Assembly: GCF_028369105.1 (NCBI RefSeq)
Contig: NZ_JAQNDO010000001.1
Location: forward strand, 11,192,501-11,256,500
DNA length: 64,000 nucleotides
Source: Polyangium mundeleinium
Lineage (GTDB): Bacteria > Myxococcota_A > Polyangia > Polyangiales > Polyangiaceae
Direction: 5' to 3'
Shown here: positions 61,996 to 64,000 of the stretch, piece by piece
Position numbering within the stretch: position 1 is the stretch's first letter
Layout: every line of letters starts with the position of its first letter
The notes under the pieces: model-generated
What the model was told of the DNA's origin: nothing
The model's database searches: none
What the model saw: the letters and a program-made list of their open reading frames with translations, nothing else
Made by a program: the position numbers and the translations under genes

Positions 61996-63243
61996 ATGGC
62001 GGATCATGGGTGGGATGCATTGATCCTGGGGGGCGGGCCCGGTGGCTCCACGCTCGCCGCGAGCCTCGCGCGGAGAGGCCGGCGGGCGCTCGTGCTGGAG
62101 CGGGAGAAGTTCCCGCGGTTCCACATCGGCGAGTCGCTCCTGCCTCGATCCCGCGAGATCTTCGTCGAGCTCGGCGTGGACGAGGAGCTCGATCGCAGGT
62201 TCTTGCGCAAGTACGGCGCGCGGTTCCTCTGCTGCGCGACCGGGCGCGAGAGCACGTATCGCTTCGAGGAGAGCTTCGACCCGAAGTTCACGTACGCCTA
62301 TCAAGTCCCGCGGGCCGAGTTCGATCACGTGCTGCTCGAACACGCGCGCAAGCTCGGCGCCGAGGTGCGCGAGCAGTGGGAAGCGACGGACGTGCTCTTC
62401 GAAGGCAGCCGCGCCGTCGGCGTGCGCGCGAAAAACCTCCTGAACCCCTCCGAGGTGGTGGAGCTCTTCGCGCCGATCGTCGTCGACGCGACGGGGCGCG
62501 ACACGCTCCTGGCCTCACGCACGCGGCGCAAAGCGAACATCGCGCGGCTCGACAAGACCGCGCTGTTCTCGCACTACCGCGGCACGTTCCGGCCGAGCGG
62601 GCAGGACGAAGGGAACATCCAGCTCGTCATCTTCGAACACGGCTGGTTCTGGTTCATCCCGTTCCGCGGCGACGTGACGAGCGTGGGCGTGGTCGTATCG
62701 TCGGAGTGGATCCGGCAGAAGCAAAAAGGCGAATCACTCGATTCTTTTTACGATCGTACGTTCGCGCAATCGGCGATGGCGCGCGAGATCCTCGGAGGCG
62801 CGACGCGGCTGCGGCCCGTGGGCGCGCTGGCGGACTTTTCGTATCGGATCGATCAGCTCGCGGGTGACGGGTGGCTCTTCGTCGGCGACGCCGGCGGCTT
62901 CCTCGATCCGCTGTTCTCGACGGGCGCGCACCTCGCCATCAAGGGCGCCGCGCTCGCGGCCGAGGCGATCGATCACGCGCTCACGACGGGCGACGTGTCG
63001 CGCGCGGCGTTCGCCACGTACGAGGCGAACGTGCGCTACGCGGTCGATCTGTTCCTGGGCGTCGTGCAGAGCTTCTACGCGGGGCGGTTCCGCGAGACGT
63101 TGTTCGAGCCGAACCAGCGACCGACGATCCGCAAGCTCATCACGTCGATCCTCGCGGGCGACGTGTTCCACGTGGAGCGCCGTCCTCCGTGGGCCTCGTT
63201 CCTCCGCGAGCACTACCCGGCCGAAGTGCCCACGTTCGTCTGA
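61996..63243 (+). CDS. flavin-dependent halogenase-like oxidoreductase
   Basis: 415 residues from ATG 61996. FAD loop LILGGGPGGSTLAASLARRG, then GWFWFIPF (W217-x-W219-x-I-P), which matches the WxWxIP motif of flavin-dependent halogenases, and FLDPLFSTGAHLA near the C-terminus. A Lys at 72 (RKYGARF) is in the place of the catalytic Lys, to be checked by alignment. Members of this branch include CmlS-type halogenases and FAD monooxygenases. No biosynthetic cluster is adjacent. Confidence 0.75.
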   Translation: MADHGWDALILGGGPGGSTLAASLARRGRRALVLEREKFPRFHIGESLLPRSREIFVELGVDEELDRRFLRKYGARFLCCATGRESTYRFEESFDPKFTYAYQVPRAEFDHVLLEHARKLGAEVREQWEATDVLFEGSRAVGVRAKNLLNPSEVVELFAPIVVDATGRDTLLASRTRRKANIARLDKTALFSHYRGTFRPSGQDEGNIQLVIFEHGWFWFIPFRGDVTSVGVVVSSEWIRQKQKGESLDSFYDRTFAQSAMAREILGGATRLRPVGALADFSYRIDQLAGDGWLFVGDAGGFLDPLFSTGAHLAIKGAALAAEAIDHALTTGDVSRAAFATYEANVRYAVDLFLGVVQSFYAGRFRETLFEPNQRPTIRKLITSILAGDVFHVERRPPWASFLREHYPAEVPTFV

Positions 63244-63250
63244 ACGCGCG

Positions 63251-63556
63251 CTACTTCGTGGGCACGGTCGCGAGGTTCTCCTTGCACGTCGCGGCGAGCC
63301 CTTCCTTGCCGCCGGGCGCTTGCGCGGCCTCACGCCAGGCCTGGCGCATTGCCTTGAAGCCGGGCTCACGCGCGGCGCGCGCCTCCTCGGGCAAACCATC
63401 GAGGAAGGCTTCCATCTTCTTCACGTACGCGTCGCACTCGGCGACGCCGATCGCGCCCTCGGATGTGGCAGCGGTCCCCTCGCCTTCGCTGCCCTTCTTG
63501 CAACCGAACATCGTCAGAGAAACCGCAAAGACCACCGCGATCGTCTCACGCCGCAT
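63251..63556 (-). CDS. small Lys/Glu-rich lipoprotein
   Basis: 101 residues from ATG 63556 with GGAGA upstream (an in-frame start at 63598 lacks a signal). Lipobox in VSLTMFGCKKG, a short Gly/Thr tether, then a helical domain with two further cysteines (VAECDAYVKKMEAFLDGLP and AATCKENLAT). Myxobacterial-type lipoprotein of unknown role. Convergent with the halogenase-like gene (8 bp). Confidence 0.7.
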   Translation of the reverse strand: MRRETIAVVFAVSLTMFGCKKGSEGEGTAATSEGAIGVAECDAYVKKMEAFLDGLPEEARAAREPGFKAMRQAWREAAQAPGGKEGLAATCKENLATVPTK

Positions 63557-63640
63557 CTCGAACGTCTCCGTGGGAAAGCGGCGGGCATCCTGCCACACGA
63601 GGGCAGGACGGGGACAGTTCGTCGCGACTCCGCCCGGGTG

Positions 63641-64000
63641 CTAGGCGCGGACGAGCAGGATCGCGTGTTCTTGACGCGGACGTGATTCGAACGCGCGACG
63701 CGTGGGCGCATGGAAGTGCGGGCGCGGCTGCGAGGCGACGGTGTCCACGCGAAGGCGCGCGCGCGGCGCGACGCGGCGGATCACGTCGACGGAGTAGACG
63801 GGGCGGCCCGCGACGACGCTGTCAGCGAGGAGGAGGATCGCAGACGCGTCGGGGCGCATGACGCGGGCGAGCGCGGCGAGGGTGTCGCCGATCTCGCGCT
63901 CCCAGCGGGCCACGCCTTCGTCGGGGCCCATGGGATCGAGGCGGCGACGCGCGCCGATCTCGGCACGCTCGAAGCGCTCGGGGCGAAGGCGCAACCAACG
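63641..64000 (-). CDS. partial protein, possible methyltransferase C-terminus
   Basis: About 118 codons in frame to the right edge; the N-terminus is outside. The visible part has WEREIGDTLAALARVMRPDA, ILLLADSVVAGRPVYSVD and RPRQEHAILLVRA. The RVMRP/ILLLADS strand-turn order and the end are like the last part of class I or DNA/RNA methylases. No catalytic motif is in view, so the call is tentative. Confidence 0.45.
   Translation of the reverse strand, partial: RWLRLRPERFERAEIGARRRLDPMGPDEGVARWEREIGDTLAALARVMRPDASAILLLADSVVAGRPVYSVDVIRRVAPRARLRVDTVASQPRPHFHAPTRRAFESRPRQEHAILLVRA

Noticed and set aside
1-64000. tRNA or rRNA genes
   Set aside because: No cloverleaf with a GTTCRA-type T-arm and CCA end, and no rRNA-like stretch, was recognised by eye; a covariance scan would settle this.

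Overview
The window is very GC-rich chromosomal DNA, most likely from a myxobacterium of the Sorangium/Polyangium group. The evidence is a MYXO-CTERM-like tail on a large surface protein, two MopE/choice-of-anchor-L style Cys-rich lipoproteins, frequent GTG and TTG starts, many 4-bp stop/start overlaps, and a PD-(D/E)XK-like protein family that I know from this group. The placement is inferred from sequence style; there is no rRNA gene to confirm it.

Layout. 1-10.4 kb is accessory and partly decayed: a PD-(D/E)XK-like protein cut by the left edge, a truncated ECF sigma factor, an FG-GAP surface protein with a hexanucleotide-encoded Gly-Ser linker, an alpha/beta hydrolase, three broken genes (SDR, hydrolase, alcohol dehydrogenase), a 64-bp tandem repeat array, and a two-gene AAA ATPase/Toprim-like cassette flanked by a duplicated ~200-bp sequence. 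10.5-24.0 kb is the first half of a Wzx/Wzy-type exopolysaccharide locus: GDP-mannose dehydratase, a degenerate asparagine-synthetase-like protein, UDP-glucuronate decarboxylase, glycosyltransferases, flippase, epimerase, methyltransferase, polymerase, acyltransferase and acetylesterase. 24.0-26.0 kb holds remnants of a probable toxin/immunity pair and a Cys-repeat lipoprotein.

26.2-46.4 kb resumes the polysaccharide genes: methyltransferases, a CgeB-like protein, GT4 enzymes, a PssD/PssE pair, carbamoyltransferase, a WecA-type initiating transferase, deacetylase, GNAT, a GT39-like membrane protein and a Wzc-type tyrosine kinase. Between them sit a two-gene module of an Orc/Cdc6-like AAA ATPase and a metallophosphoesterase with a C-terminal PD-(D/E)XK-like domain (31.1-34.5 kb), a small membrane protein and a Uma2 nuclease-family protein. 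The module is the strongest candidate for an undescribed conflict or defence system; the AAA/Toprim pair is second.

46.7-52.5 kb is a complete ISC iron-sulfur assembly operon (merR-type regulator, iscS, iscU, iscA, hscB, hscA, fdx). The regulator is MerR-like with a C-terminal cysteine cluster rather than IscR, and a perfect 24-bp palindrome lies at its promoter. 52.6-64 kb has mostly single genes: a possible lipoate-ligase-fold protein, two paralogous lipoproteins, metK, an orphan TRAP binding protein, a YbjN-like protein, a PDZ lipoprotein, a PAP2 phosphatase, a second ferredoxin beside a flavin-dependent halogenase-like protein, a small lipoprotein, and a probable methyltransferase cut by the right edge.

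The polysaccharide genes fit one pathway: a lipid-linked unit is begun by the WecA homologue, extended by glycosyltransferases using GDP-mannose- and UDP-xylose-derived sugars, decorated (acetyl, methyl, carbamoyl), flipped by Wzx, polymerised by Wzy, with chain length set by Wzc. No Wza-type outer-membrane exporter is in the window.
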